Positions 21,042 through 32,300 of a DNA stretch of 64,000 nucleotides are shown here, piece after piece. The DNA is from Siphonodentalium dalli. Lineage: Eukaryota > Mollusca > Scaphopoda > Gadilida > Siphonodentaliidae. Made by a program: the position numbers and the translations under genes. Numbering within the stretch: position 1 is the first letter of the stretch; each line of letters starts with the position of its first letter. The notes beneath the pieces are model-generated. The model saw only the letters and a list, made by a program, of their open reading frames with translations, made no database searches and was not told the origin of the DNA. Where the stretch lies: the NCBI GenBank assembly GCA_032622095.1, contig CP136065.1, positions 118,213,195-118,277,194 on the forward strand, given 5' to 3'.

Positions 21042-22451
21042 TTGAAGAAATATTGTCGTTGTAACTTGGTGATATGGTGACCGTCTGATAAATTAAAATA
21101 ACTGGGGTAAAATATGTATGTATCACATTGTGTCACGCATACATTTGGCGATTTACTACAAAAGCCAAACAGGAGGGAATATCTATCTTGAGCAGTGAGA
21201 TCGCCTGCCCGCGCGTGTTAGCCCATACATAACTAATATAATCCGATGGCGCGCCTTAGGGGCGGCGGCAGATATCTCAAATTGTCTCAGCCCATAGTGT
21301 GCGCTATATATCTGCCCTGGCGGTTAATAGGAATTATTATTCCCTTCTATATGGCTGTGTTTGTATACACCGTCGGGGTGGTACGCCATAGATGGCGGCA
21401 AACACTCTGGGTTTAAAATTAATAGGTCAGTATATTGCTATGCAATGTTATAGTCCCTATATATAGTTTGCTTATATTAACATCCACATATGTACATGTA
21501 CGTACACAGTCACAACTGATCCCGTCTATCTCAAATCGTAAATGTATTTTTTTTTTTAATAATTATTGGCATCGCGTATGCTCGATACCTGCATAATATA
21601 TCCCACTAGGACATTGGTATCCATATTATTCATGCTGTTGTCGTCATACAAACAAAACAACCACAATCATGCGTGATTAGTTCCACAGATTTGTATTGAA
21701 GTGCTCTAAATTGATGACAAATTACGACACATACTCTTCGTTAAAATATGCAGTCGAAAATGGCGAATCAAGAAGGATGATCTTGGATTCATCGATGTGG
21801 CTGGAAAATATTTTTATTCGGCCGTTTCCGAAAATAAAATTACTGACAGACATATGGATTACGACATGTTTCAATGGGTGGAGATGAGGATAATGAGATT
21901 TTTCTAAAGGAACGGCATATAAATAATATAATTGTGAAATTGCCTCGTAATATTGTGGGATAAGTGGGATTAACTTTTATTTTATATATCTAAAGGAACA
22001 GTAACTCCTGCATGCAAACTACTTATGTCCGCGCTGCGTGACATTCGCATAAATTTGGAGACAGCATGGCGTTTATTAAAATAATTCATATGCCGCCTAT
22101 ATGGAGGAAGCTTTTATTTTATGTAATCTTGTGATATATTTCTATAATACCACATGGGCGCACAAAACCTAAATTAAACAGTAAAATATAATATAGACAC
22201 ATAAACAAACTCAAATGTTAATGTCGATGCGTACGTGCACATGTACGTCAGTGAGATATCCCGAATTTAAGTAGTCTTGTTGATTTGCTACGATGCTGGT
22301 GGGTATACCACGGAGTTGAAATATGCTGATATGGTAAACTGATTCTGTTAAGAAAATGTACCGTTATTCTTTCGGAACATACATGTTGCAGTGTCTGGAT
22401 ATATATACAATAACGGAACAATTTCTACCAGCACAATGGCAAGTCAGCAGG

Positions 22452-22902
22452 ACCCACCAGCATCAGATCAAATTAGCAGGATAACTTAACCGGGATGGAA
22501 AGTGTTTGCCTTGCAATGACTGGACCTTGAAATCAGCTCTATCTCACCTATGACATACATGCACGGTGTCACACTTATAGTAAGGTGGTCACTTTCACCG
22601 CTGTGGCCTGCTCCCACAACTAATGATACACACGGAGTTACCATAGCTCACATCCCTGTCGACGCGCCCGTGACCTGACGGGTGTCACCTTGTTGTCTCG
22701 ATGTCCGTTTCGATATATATTGGTGTGTGTGTGTGTATAGATGATGATCGCCGCTCTTCATTGCTATAAATATTCATTTAACACTGGTTCGCCCTGGTTA
22801 TTTGGTCATGTGGTCTTAGCAGCATCAGTTCGCCATATCAGCAGCATGACAGTTCACCTGATCCCACCAGCATCATAGCAAATTAGCAAGACCATTTAAC
22901 CA
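22452..22902. repeat. Pair of diverged ~40-bp direct repeats
   Basis: CCCACCAGCATCAGATCAAA at about 22453 and CCCACCAGCATCATAGCAAA at about 22864 start homologous stretches of about 40 bp ending in a TTAACC box. The copies are 411 bp apart. The element they belong to is unknown. Confidence 0.75.
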
Positions 22903-23346
22903 GTGTGTGGTTATTATATCACACCATCGTTGACTGACTGTTAGCATATTTTAATCTGTTGTGTACACTCGGGCGATTTATATTGGTCCACCGGGAGGTG
23001 TCAATTACCATGTCTAATGACCATGAAGTGATAATTTCGTCTGACGCGTGTCTGTTCCCGGGTGTCCCATCGCAGCCGGCATTTCATTAAAAAAAATTGT
23101 GCATCTATTTACAATGCATAATGTATATATTTACATGAATTATATTCAACTATGGTCGTATGGTATGCATACATGTACATCAGTATAATAATGTTCATAG
23201 TGTTCTCCTGCACTTAACTGTGAAAGACTGAAACCAAAGTTTCAGACAAACTAGGACAATCCGGTGTGTGTGTAATTTAGAAATCAGTTTCCACTCACGG
23301 GAAGTATATTAGTTATCAACGCTCTTTATCGACATACAACTTAAAA

Positions 23347-24253
23347 TATTTCGATATTTGCCTCCCACAACTCAACAAAATGCAATGTTAAGAAGATAAC
23401 AGTCCACTGGCATGTATGCTGGAATATGGGAATGAGGACAGACTACCATTGTTCATGGGTCATGTGCTTCCTTTGACCACCCAACTCGGCATACGATAGT
23501 ACAGCAAAGTGATTTATAATGATGCCCCTTGGGTATACGACTATCTGGTTGTACCACGAGGCATGATTGTGTTATATTGAGTAAACTCATAGGAATTTTT
23601 TCGAGAACAGACAAACACCTATCTGGACTAAGAGCCAGTCTGTTAGTTTTGATGGAAGGTGAATAACTCTATACACTTGTATTTGGTACAATTAACCTCA
23701 CCACCATAAAGACAGCAATTAAAAACACACAAAACGTCATCCCGTATATATGTTATCTTCGTCATCTACGTTGTATTTGTTAAAATGTTAATGGGAGAGG
23801 GGTGGATGTAAGTTGTTAAAATTTGTGCCCCTATCCCTCTTGTAATATTATATTACAATAAAATATGTTTTAAAAAAAGACACGATATAAGACTTATATA
23901 TGTATTTGGGGTGGTGGGGTCAATTGTGCGAAATTCCCCTGACTATATATCTCCTAGTTTTTTTTTATTTTTATGCATTTTAGTTAAATAAAGTGGGAGT
24001 TTTGGGGTAAATATGAGAATCTCTATCAATTAGTGGAAAATCTTCGGCGTGACGTCATCGCATGCGCTAATATTAAACGTGTGTCTTACCAATAATTATG
24101 AAGTTGATTTTGTGAGTTAATTATGTGATAAATATAGTTACGATGTACATGTAGGTTGTATACAATGCTATGTATTGGCATCAAGCTAATACTATTCCGA
24201 AATTTGCCTTGCCAACTCAACATCATGCAATGTTAAAATAGCACATAACAGTC
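23347..24253. repeat. Pair of diverged ~58-bp direct repeats
   Basis: A stretch at 23347-23404 (with ACTCAACAAAATGCAATGTT) resembles 24192-24253 (ACTCAACATCATGCAATGTT), both continuing to ATAACAGTC. An AACGCTCTTTAT motif lies nearby in each case (23319 and 24410). Confidence 0.65.
23840..23878 (+). other. Possible retroposon 3' end (hairpin, AATAAA, A-run)
   Basis: The inverted repeat TTGTAATA-TTA-TATTACAA (23840-23858) overlaps AATAAA (23857-23862) and is followed by TTTTAAAAAAA. This resembles the hairpin-plus-signal layout at the LINE ends, but no coding remnant precedes it. Confidence 0.35.
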
Positions 24254-24654
24254 GGGAACATATGATTCAATATAACCATACTGTATTATATTGATGCCCA
24301 AAGTAAGGTAGACATATATTTTGCATTGTGTTGTGTCGGGGACAGTCAAAAATTATTTTAAAAAACAGGCGTCCTATTTGAACATATATTTTACCATTAA
24401 CTTGCGATGAACGCTCTTTATTGGAATAAAGCATAGCCCGTGCATACCATGTCCTCAACAGAACAACGAGATATGACCGAAATAAGAACAGTCTCACGCA
24501 TACAGCGATGCGTTCATAAGCACTGCGCTCTCGTCGCACACCGTTCCGATACGCGCGCCGAATCTGGAGCGTAATTAGCTACAGCGCCGATCTCAGCGCG
24601 TTTGCGCGCTCTATCTGGCGGGCCGGGTAAGGTCAGATCCGTTATATCGTAGCC

Positions 24655-26384
24655 AGGAAGTATATTGTTTTTCTACTGCGGCCGTTTTCTGTTTAATTGG
24701 AAATACTCAGAAACTAATGGGAGGAGGACCGCGAAATCTCTAGCGAATGAAGGCATCTAAGGTCTACTAAAAATAATGGTATCCGGATGTTGGTCCAATA
24801 TCTTTTAACAGAGTTATGGCCCTTTTTCGATTATTTTTCATTATTATTATTATTATACTACAGTATTTTTCAACGCCCAAATCTCGGAATGTATTAGTAC
24901 TAGAAAACTCAAGTTTGGTAAGTATGTTGGGGTAAATGAGTTCTATGCCTTTGGCTCATAACGGATATTGTCCGCATTTACCCCGTAGAGTTATCTCCCT
25001 TTATATGAAAAAATGTCATTTTATTATCTCGGAAATTATAAGGAGCAGAGCATCGAAAATTGGACTGTATACACATCTCGATATGCCCTACTGCCCACGG
25101 GCATCAGAACTTGTGTCCGCGCTTTCCCTGAGGAGTTACCGCCCATAGTTGGCAAACCTCTATTTGATTGTACTCTGTTGTCCTCTTGTATCATTCCAGA
25201 TAACTGCATGTGGTTTTCATAGTCGTGTTGACCGTTGTCAGTTTAGTCAGAGAAGGAAATTTTGACAGGGTCAGACATATATTTTGACACTGGGGTGGGG
25301 GGCAAATTGTTTGTAAAATAAAATTTTGATTGACATTCATATATTTAAGTTTATGTATTTCCCGAACGAAAACAAACTCATACCGGAAAGGATTTTTGAA
25401 ATCCGAGAAGAAATGCAAGAGTTACGGGCCCTCAAAGTTTGCAATTTGGGCCCATGTGCTTGTCCTCACATCTCCTCCGAAGATATCGAACATAGGATAT
25501 CATCTGATACGCCAACGTGTGCGGACGGAAGAGAGCACGCGGTGGGCCAAATTTTGCCAGTGTCTGTTCATTATTGTGGGTCTGGGGAGGGGTGGTCCGT
25601 GGTACCAATTTTTAATTCTTCTCGGAATCAGATGAAACTTGGAATATAACATCTGCAACATCAGCCGATCTAGAAACTGGAAGAATTTCGAAAATCCATC
25701 GAAAACTAAAAGAATCGCGGGCCCTCAAACTTTGCAATTTTGGGCCCATGTGCTTGATAACACATCTCCTCCGAAGATATCGAACATAGGATGTCATCTG
25801 ATACGAAAATGCGTACGGACTGGAGACGGCACGCGGTGGGCCAAATTTTGCCAGTGTCGGTTCATTATTGTGGGTCTGGGGAGGGGTGGTCCGTGGTGCC
25901 GAATTTTAATTCTTCTCGGAATCAGATGAAACTTGGAATATAATATCTGCAACATCAGCCGATCTCGAAGCTGAAGACAGATCGTAAATACGTTGGAAAA
26001 TGGCGGAGATTTTGGCCGTACAAGTTTGAATTTGGGCCCATATGCTTTCCAATAATCAAAGTGTTATCCGTCTCCAAATCAGATGAAATTTATACTATGC
26101 AATCTATGTCAGCCGCAAATCACAAAACTGGAAACAACTTTAAAATCCGTTGGAAACTGACGAAGTTACGGGGCCTCAAACTTAGCAGTTTGTGCCAGGG
26201 GTTGATGTTTTCCCAATCCCGTCACCCAATTTCGAGGCAGGGGTGGGGTCACGTCCAAACACTTGAGATCAACCTACACATATTAGGACAACATATAATC
26301 ACCATACTTCATATTTTCCGTCCATAAACTGCGATTCTTTCCACTCATGATTGATCCTATTATTATACTTCCATGGTGTAACCA
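24655..26384 (+). repeat. Representative 1,730-bp unit, first in the array
   Basis: Order of parts: terminus GGAAGTATATTG; a 180-bp left domain; (ATT)n at about 24840-24856; a middle domain with GAGTTATCTCCCTTTATATG; a T/A-rich stretch with GGGGTGGGGGGC (25290-25302); a subrepeat domain (25390-26210); and a right domain ending in ATTATACTTCC. The first unit is preceded by GTAGCCA where internal units have GTAACCAA, so the array's left edge coincides with the unit boundary. Confidence 0.9.
25390..26210 (+). repeat. Internal ~293-bp subrepeats within the 1,730-bp unit
   Basis: CGGGCCCTCAAAGTTTGCAA at 25425 recurs at 25718 (293 bp), then as diverged forms near 26012 (TTTGGCCGTACAAGTTTGAA) and 26168 (ACGGGGCCTCAAACTTAGC). 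Companion boxes recur with them: a GGGCCCATGTGCTT box, an AGATATCGAACATAGGAT box (first two subrepeats), CGCGGTGGGCCAAATTTTGC (first two) and an ATCAGATGAAA box. The first two subrepeats are full and similar; the third and fourth are diverged and the third is shortened (156-bp spacing). Confidence 0.88.
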
Positions 26385-26394
26385 AGGAAGTATA
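26364..26394. repeat. Unit-junction palindrome (inverted termini around GTA)
   Basis: TATACTTCCATGGT, GTA and ACCAAGGAAGTATA form an inverted repeat of 14-bp arms with one mismatch and a 3-bp centre. The same junction is present between all neighbouring units, one per 1,730 bp. It shows that each unit starts and ends with inverted termini. Confidence 0.92.
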
Positions 26395-29300
26395 TTGTTT
26401 TTCTACTGCGGCCGTTTTCTGTTTAATTGGAAATACTCAGAAACTAATGGGAGGAGGACCGCGAAATCTCTAGCGAATGAAGGCATCTAAGGTCTACTAA
26501 AAATAATGGTATCCGGATGTTGGTCCAATATCTTTTAACAGAGTTATGGCCCTTTTTCGATTATTTTTCATTATTATTATTATTATACTACAGTATTTTT
26601 CAACGCCCAAATCTCGGAATGTATTAGTACTAGAAAACTCAAGTTTGGTAAGTATGTTGGGGTAAATGAGTTCTATGCCTTTGGCTCATAACGGATATTG
26701 TCCGCATTTACCCCGTAGAGTTATCTCCCTTTATATGAAAAAATGTCATTTTATTATCTCGGAAATTATAAGGAGCAGAGCATCGAAAATTGGACTGTAT
26801 ACACATCTCGATATGCCCTACTGCCCACGGGCATCAGAACTTGTGTCCGCGCTTTCCCTGAGGAGTTACCGCCCATAGTTGGCAAACCTCTATTTGATTG
26901 TACTCTGTTGTCCTCTTGTATCATTCCAGATAACTGCATGTGGTTTTCATAGTCGTGTTGACCGTTGTCAGTTTAGTCAGAGAAGGAAATTTTGACAGGG
27001 TCAGACATATATTTTGACACTGGGGTGGGGGGCAAATTGTTTGTAAAATAAAATTTTGATTGACATTCATATATTTAAGTTTATGTATTTCCCGAACGAA
27101 AACAAACTCATACCGGAAAGGATTTTTGAAATCCGAGAAGAAATGCAAGAGTTACGGGCCCTCAAAGTTTGCAATTTGGGCCCATGTGCTTGTCCTCACA
27201 TCTCCTCCGAAGATATCGAACATAGGATATCATCTGATACGCCAACGTGTGCGGACGGAAGAGAGCACGCGGTGGGCCAAATTTTGCCAGTGTCTGTTCA
27301 TTATTGTGGGTCTGGGGAGGGGTGGTCCGTGGTACCAATTTTTAATTCTTCTCGGAATCAGATGAAACTTGGAATATAACATCTGCAACATCAGCCGATC
27401 TAGAAACTGGAAGAATTTCGAAAATCCATCGAAAACTAAAAGAATCGCGGGCCCTCAAACTTTGCAATTTTGGGCCCATGTGCTTGATAACACATCTCCT
27501 CCGAAGATATCGAACATAGGATGTCATCTGATACGAAAATGCGTACGGACTGGAGACGGCACGCGGTGGGCCAAATTTTGCCAGTGTCGGTTCATTATTG
27601 TGGGTCTGGGGAGGGGTGGTCCGTGGTGCCGAATTTTAATTCTTTTCGGAATCAGATGAAACTTGGAATATAATATCTGCAACATCAGCCGATCTCGAAG
27701 CTGAAGACAGATCGTAAATACGTTGGAAAATGGCGGAGATTTTGGCCGTACAAGTTTGAATTTGGGCCCATATGCTTTCCAATAATCAAAGTGTTATCCG
27801 TCTCCAAATCAGATGAAATTTATACTATGCAATCTATGTCAGCCGCAAATCACAAAACTGGAAACAACTTTAAAATCCGTTGGAAACTGACGAAGTTACG
27901 GGGCCTCAAACTTAGCAGTTTGTGCCAGGGGTTGATGTTTTCCCAATCCCGTCACCCAATTTCGAGGCAGGGGTGGGGTCACGTCCAAACACTTGAGATC
28001 AACCTACACATATTAGGACAACATATAATCACCATACTTCATATTTTCCGTCCATAAACTGCGATTCTTTCCACTCATGATTGATCCTATTATTATACTT
28101 CCATGGTGTAACCAAGGAAGTATATTGTTTTTCTACTGCGGCCGTTTTCTGTTTAATTGGAAATACTCAGAAACTAATGGGAGGAGGACCGCGAAATCTC
28201 TAGCGAATGAAGGCATCTAAGGTCTACTAAAAATAATGGTATCCGGATGTTGGTCCAATATCTTTTAACAGAGTTATGGCCCTTTTTCGATTATTTTTCA
28301 TTATTATTATTATTATACTACAGTATTTTTCAACGCCCAAATCTCGGAATGTATTAGTACTAGAAAACTCAAGTTTGGTAAGTATGTTGGGGTAAATGAG
28401 TTCTATGCCTTTGGCTCATAACGGATATTGTCCGCATTTACCCCGTAGAGTTATCTCCCTTTATATGAAAAAATGTCATTTTATTATCTCGGAAATTATA
28501 AGGAGCAGAGCATCGAAAATTGGACTGTATACACATCTCGATATGCCCTACTGCCCACGGGCATCAGAACTTGTGTCCGCGCTTTCCCTGAGGAGTTACC
28601 GCCCATAGTTGGCAAACCTCTATTTGATTGTACTCTGTTGTCCTCTTGTATCATTCCAGATAACTGCATGTGGTTTTCATAGTCGTGTTGACCGTTGTCA
28701 GTTTAGTCAGAGAAGGAAATTTTGACAGGGTCAGACATATATTTTGACACTGGGGTGGGGGGCAAATTGTTTGTAAAATAAAATTTTGATTGACATTCAT
28801 ATATTTAAGTTTATGTATTTCCCGAACGAAAACAAACTCATACCGGAAAGGATTTTTGAAATCCGAGAAGAAATGCAAGAGTTACGGGCCCTCAAAGTTT
28901 GCAATTTGGGCCCATGTGCTTGTCCTCACATCTCCTCCGAAGATATCGAACATAGGATATCATCTGATACGCCAACGTGTGCGGACGGAAGAGAGCACGC
29001 GGTGGGCCAAATTTTGCCAGTGTCTGTTCATTATTGTGGGTCTGGGGAGGGGTGGTCCGTGGTACCAATTTTTAATTCTTCTCGGAATCAGATGAAACTT
29101 GGAATATAACATCTGCAACATCAGCCGATCTAGAAACTGGAAGAATTTCGAAAATCCATCGAAAACTAAAAGAATCGCGGGCCCTCAAACTTTGCAATTT
29201 TGGGCCCATGTGCTTGATAACACATCTCCTCCGAAGATATCGAACATAGGATGTCATCTGATACGAAAATGCGTACGGACTGGAGACGGCACGCGGTGGG

Positions 29301-32300
29301 CCAAATTTTGCCAGTGTCGGTTCATTATTGTGGGTCTGGGGAGGGGTGGTCCGTGGTGCCGAATTTTAATTCTTCTCGGAATCAGATGAAACTTGGAATA
29401 TAATATCTGCAACATCAGCCGATCTCGAAGCTGAAGACAGATCGTAAATACGTTGGAAAATGGCGGAGATTTTGGCCGTACAAGTTTGAATTTGGGCCCA
29501 TATGCTTTCCAATAATCAAAGTGTTATCCGTCTCCAAATCAGATGAAATTTATACTATGCAATCTATGTCAGCCGCAAATCACAAAACTGGAAACAACTT
29601 TAAAATCCGTTGGAAACTGACGAAGTTACGGGGCCTCAAACTTAGCAGTTTGTGCCAGGGGTTGATGTTTTCCCAATCCCGTCACCCAATTTCGAGGCAG
29701 GGGTGGGGTCACGTCCAAACACTTGAGATCAACCTACACATATTAGGACAACATATAATCACCATACTTCATATTTTCCGTCCATAAACTGCGATTCTTT
29801 CCACTCATGATTGATCCTATTATTATACTTCCATGGTGTAACCAAGGAAGTATATTGTTTTTCTACTGCGGCCGTTTTCTGTTTAATTGGAAATACTCAG
29901 AAACTAATGGGAGGAGGACCGCGAAATCTCTAGCGAATGAAGGCATCTAAGGTCTACTAAAAATAATGGTATCCGGATGTTGGTCCAATATCTTTTAACA
30001 GAGTTATGGCCCTTTTTCGATTATTTTTCATTATTATTATTATTATACTACAGTATTTTTCAACGCCCAAATCTCGGAATGTATTAGTACTAGAAAACTC
30101 AAGTTTGGTAAGTATGTTGGGGTAAATGAGTTCTATGCCTTTGGCTCATAACGGATATTGTCCGCATTTACCCCGTAGAGTTATCTCCCTTTATATGAAA
30201 AAATGTCATTTTATTATCTCGGAAATTATAAGGAGCAGAGCATCGAAAATTGGACTGTATACACATCTCGATATGCCCTACTGCCCACGGGCATCAGAAC
30301 TTGTGTCCGCGCTTTCCCTGAGGAGTTACCGCCCATAGTTGGCAAACCTCTATTTGATTGTACTCTGTTGTCCTCTTGTATCATTCCAGATAACTGCATG
30401 TGGTTTTCATAGTCGTGTTGACCGTTGTCAGTTTAGTCAGAGAAGGAAATTTTGACAGGGTCAGACATATATTTTGACACTGGGGTGGGGGGCAAATTGT
30501 TTGTAAAATAAAATTTTGATTGACATTCATATATTTAAGTTTATGTATTTCCCGAACGAAAACAAACTCATACCGGAAAGGATTTTTGAAATCCGAGAAG
30601 AAATGCAAGAGTTACGGGCCCTCAAAGTTTGCAATTTGGGCCCATGTGCTTGTCCTCACATCTCCTCCGAAGATATCGAACATAGGATATCATCTGATAC
30701 GCCAACGTGTGCGGACGGAAGAGAGCACGCGGTGGGCCAAATTTTGCCAGTGTCTGTTCATTATTGTGGGTCTGGGGAGGGGTGGTCCGTGGTACCAATT
30801 TTTAATTCTTCTCGGAATCAGATGAAACTTGGAATATAACATCTGCAACATCAGCCGATCTAGAAACTGGAAGAATTTCGAAAATCCATCGAAAACTAAA
30901 AGAATCGCGGGCCCTCAAACTTTGCAATTTTGGGCCCATGTGCTTGATAACACATCTCCTCCGAAGATATCGAACATAGGATGTCATCTGATACGAAAAT
31001 GCGTACGGACTGGAGACGGCACGCGGTGGGCCAAATTTTGCCAGTGTCGGTTCATTATTGTGGGTCTGGGGAGGGGTGGTCCGTGGTGCCGAATTTTAAT
31101 TCTTCTCGGAATCAGATGAAACTTGGAATATAATATCTGCAACATCAGCCGATCTCGAAGCTGAAGACAGATCGTAAATACGTTGGAAAATGGCGGAGAT
31201 TTTGGCCGTACAAGTTTGAATTTGGGCCCATATGCTTTCCAATAATCAAAGTGTTATCCGTCTCCAAATCAGATGAAATTTATACTATGCAATCTATGTC
31301 AGCCGCAAATCACAAAACTGGAAACAACTTTAAAATCCGTTGGAAACTGACGAAGTTACGGGGCCTCAAACTTAGCAGTTTGTGCCAGGGGTTGATGTTT
31401 TCCCAATCCCGTCACCCAATTTCGAGGCAGGGGTGGGGTCACGTCCAAACACTTGAGATCAACCTACACATATTAGGACAACATATAATCACCATACTTC
31501 ATATTTTCCGTCCATAAACTGCGATTCTTTCCACTCATGATTGATCCTATTATTATACTTCCATGGTGTAACCAAGGAAGTATATTGTTTTTCTACTGCG
31601 GCCGTTTTCTGTTTAATTGGAAATACTCAGAAACTAATGGGAGGAGGACCGCGAAATCTCTAGCGAATGAAGGCATCTAAGGTCTACTAAAAATAATGGT
31701 ATCCGGATGTTGGTCCAATATCTTTTAACAGAGTTATGGCCCTTTTTCGATTATTTTTCATTATTATTATTATTATACTACAGTATTTTTCAACGCCCAA
31801 ATCTCGGAATGTATTAGTACTAGAAAACTCAAGTTTGGTAAGTATGTTGGGGTAAATGAGTTCTATGCCTTTGGCTCATAACGGATATTGTCCGCATTTA
31901 CCCCGTAGAGTTATCTCCCTTTATATGAAAAAATGTCATTTTATTATCTCGGAAATTATAAGGAGCAGAGCATCGAAAATTGGACTGTATACACATCTCG
32001 ATATGCCCTACTGCCCACGGGCATCAGAACTTGTGTCCGCGCTTTCCCTGAGGAGTTACCGCCCATAGTTGGCAAACCTCTATTTGATTGTACTCTGTTG
32101 TCCTCTTGTATCATTCCAGATAACTGCATGTGGTTTTCATAGTCGTGTTGACCGTTGTCAGTTTAGTCAGAGAAGGAAATTTTGACAGGGTCAGACATAT
32201 ATTTTGACACTGGGGTGGGGGGCAAATTGTTTGTAAAATAAAATTTTGATTGACATTCATATATTTAAGTTTATGTATTTCCCGAACGAAAACAAACTCA

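Larger units (their letters stand above)
19873..24654. other. Unclassified AT-rich sequence with minor repeats
   Basis: No gene is recognised. Open frames at 20567-20806, 21696-21887 and 24267-24539 (minus) are short and have no known domain. The stretch contains a 29-bp tandem duplication, dispersed short repeats and a possible retroposon 3' end near 23840-23880, listed separately. The last 150 bases before the satellite are richer in CG dinucleotides. Confidence 0.6.

Noticed and set aside
21241-21320. GGCAGATAT ... ATATCTGCC inverted pair as transposon ends
   Set aside because: The arms are only 9 bp and enclose a short stretch, with no flanking duplication or second copy.
24267-24539. 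90-codon open frame on the minus strand
   Set aside because: No known family; it overlaps a dispersed AACGCTCTTTAT motif region of probable transposon origin.
24655-26384. Search for a CENP-B box to support a centromeric satellite
   Set aside because: I found no match to the TTCG-N4-A-N2-CGGG core in the unit. Centromere function can be neither supported nor excluded.
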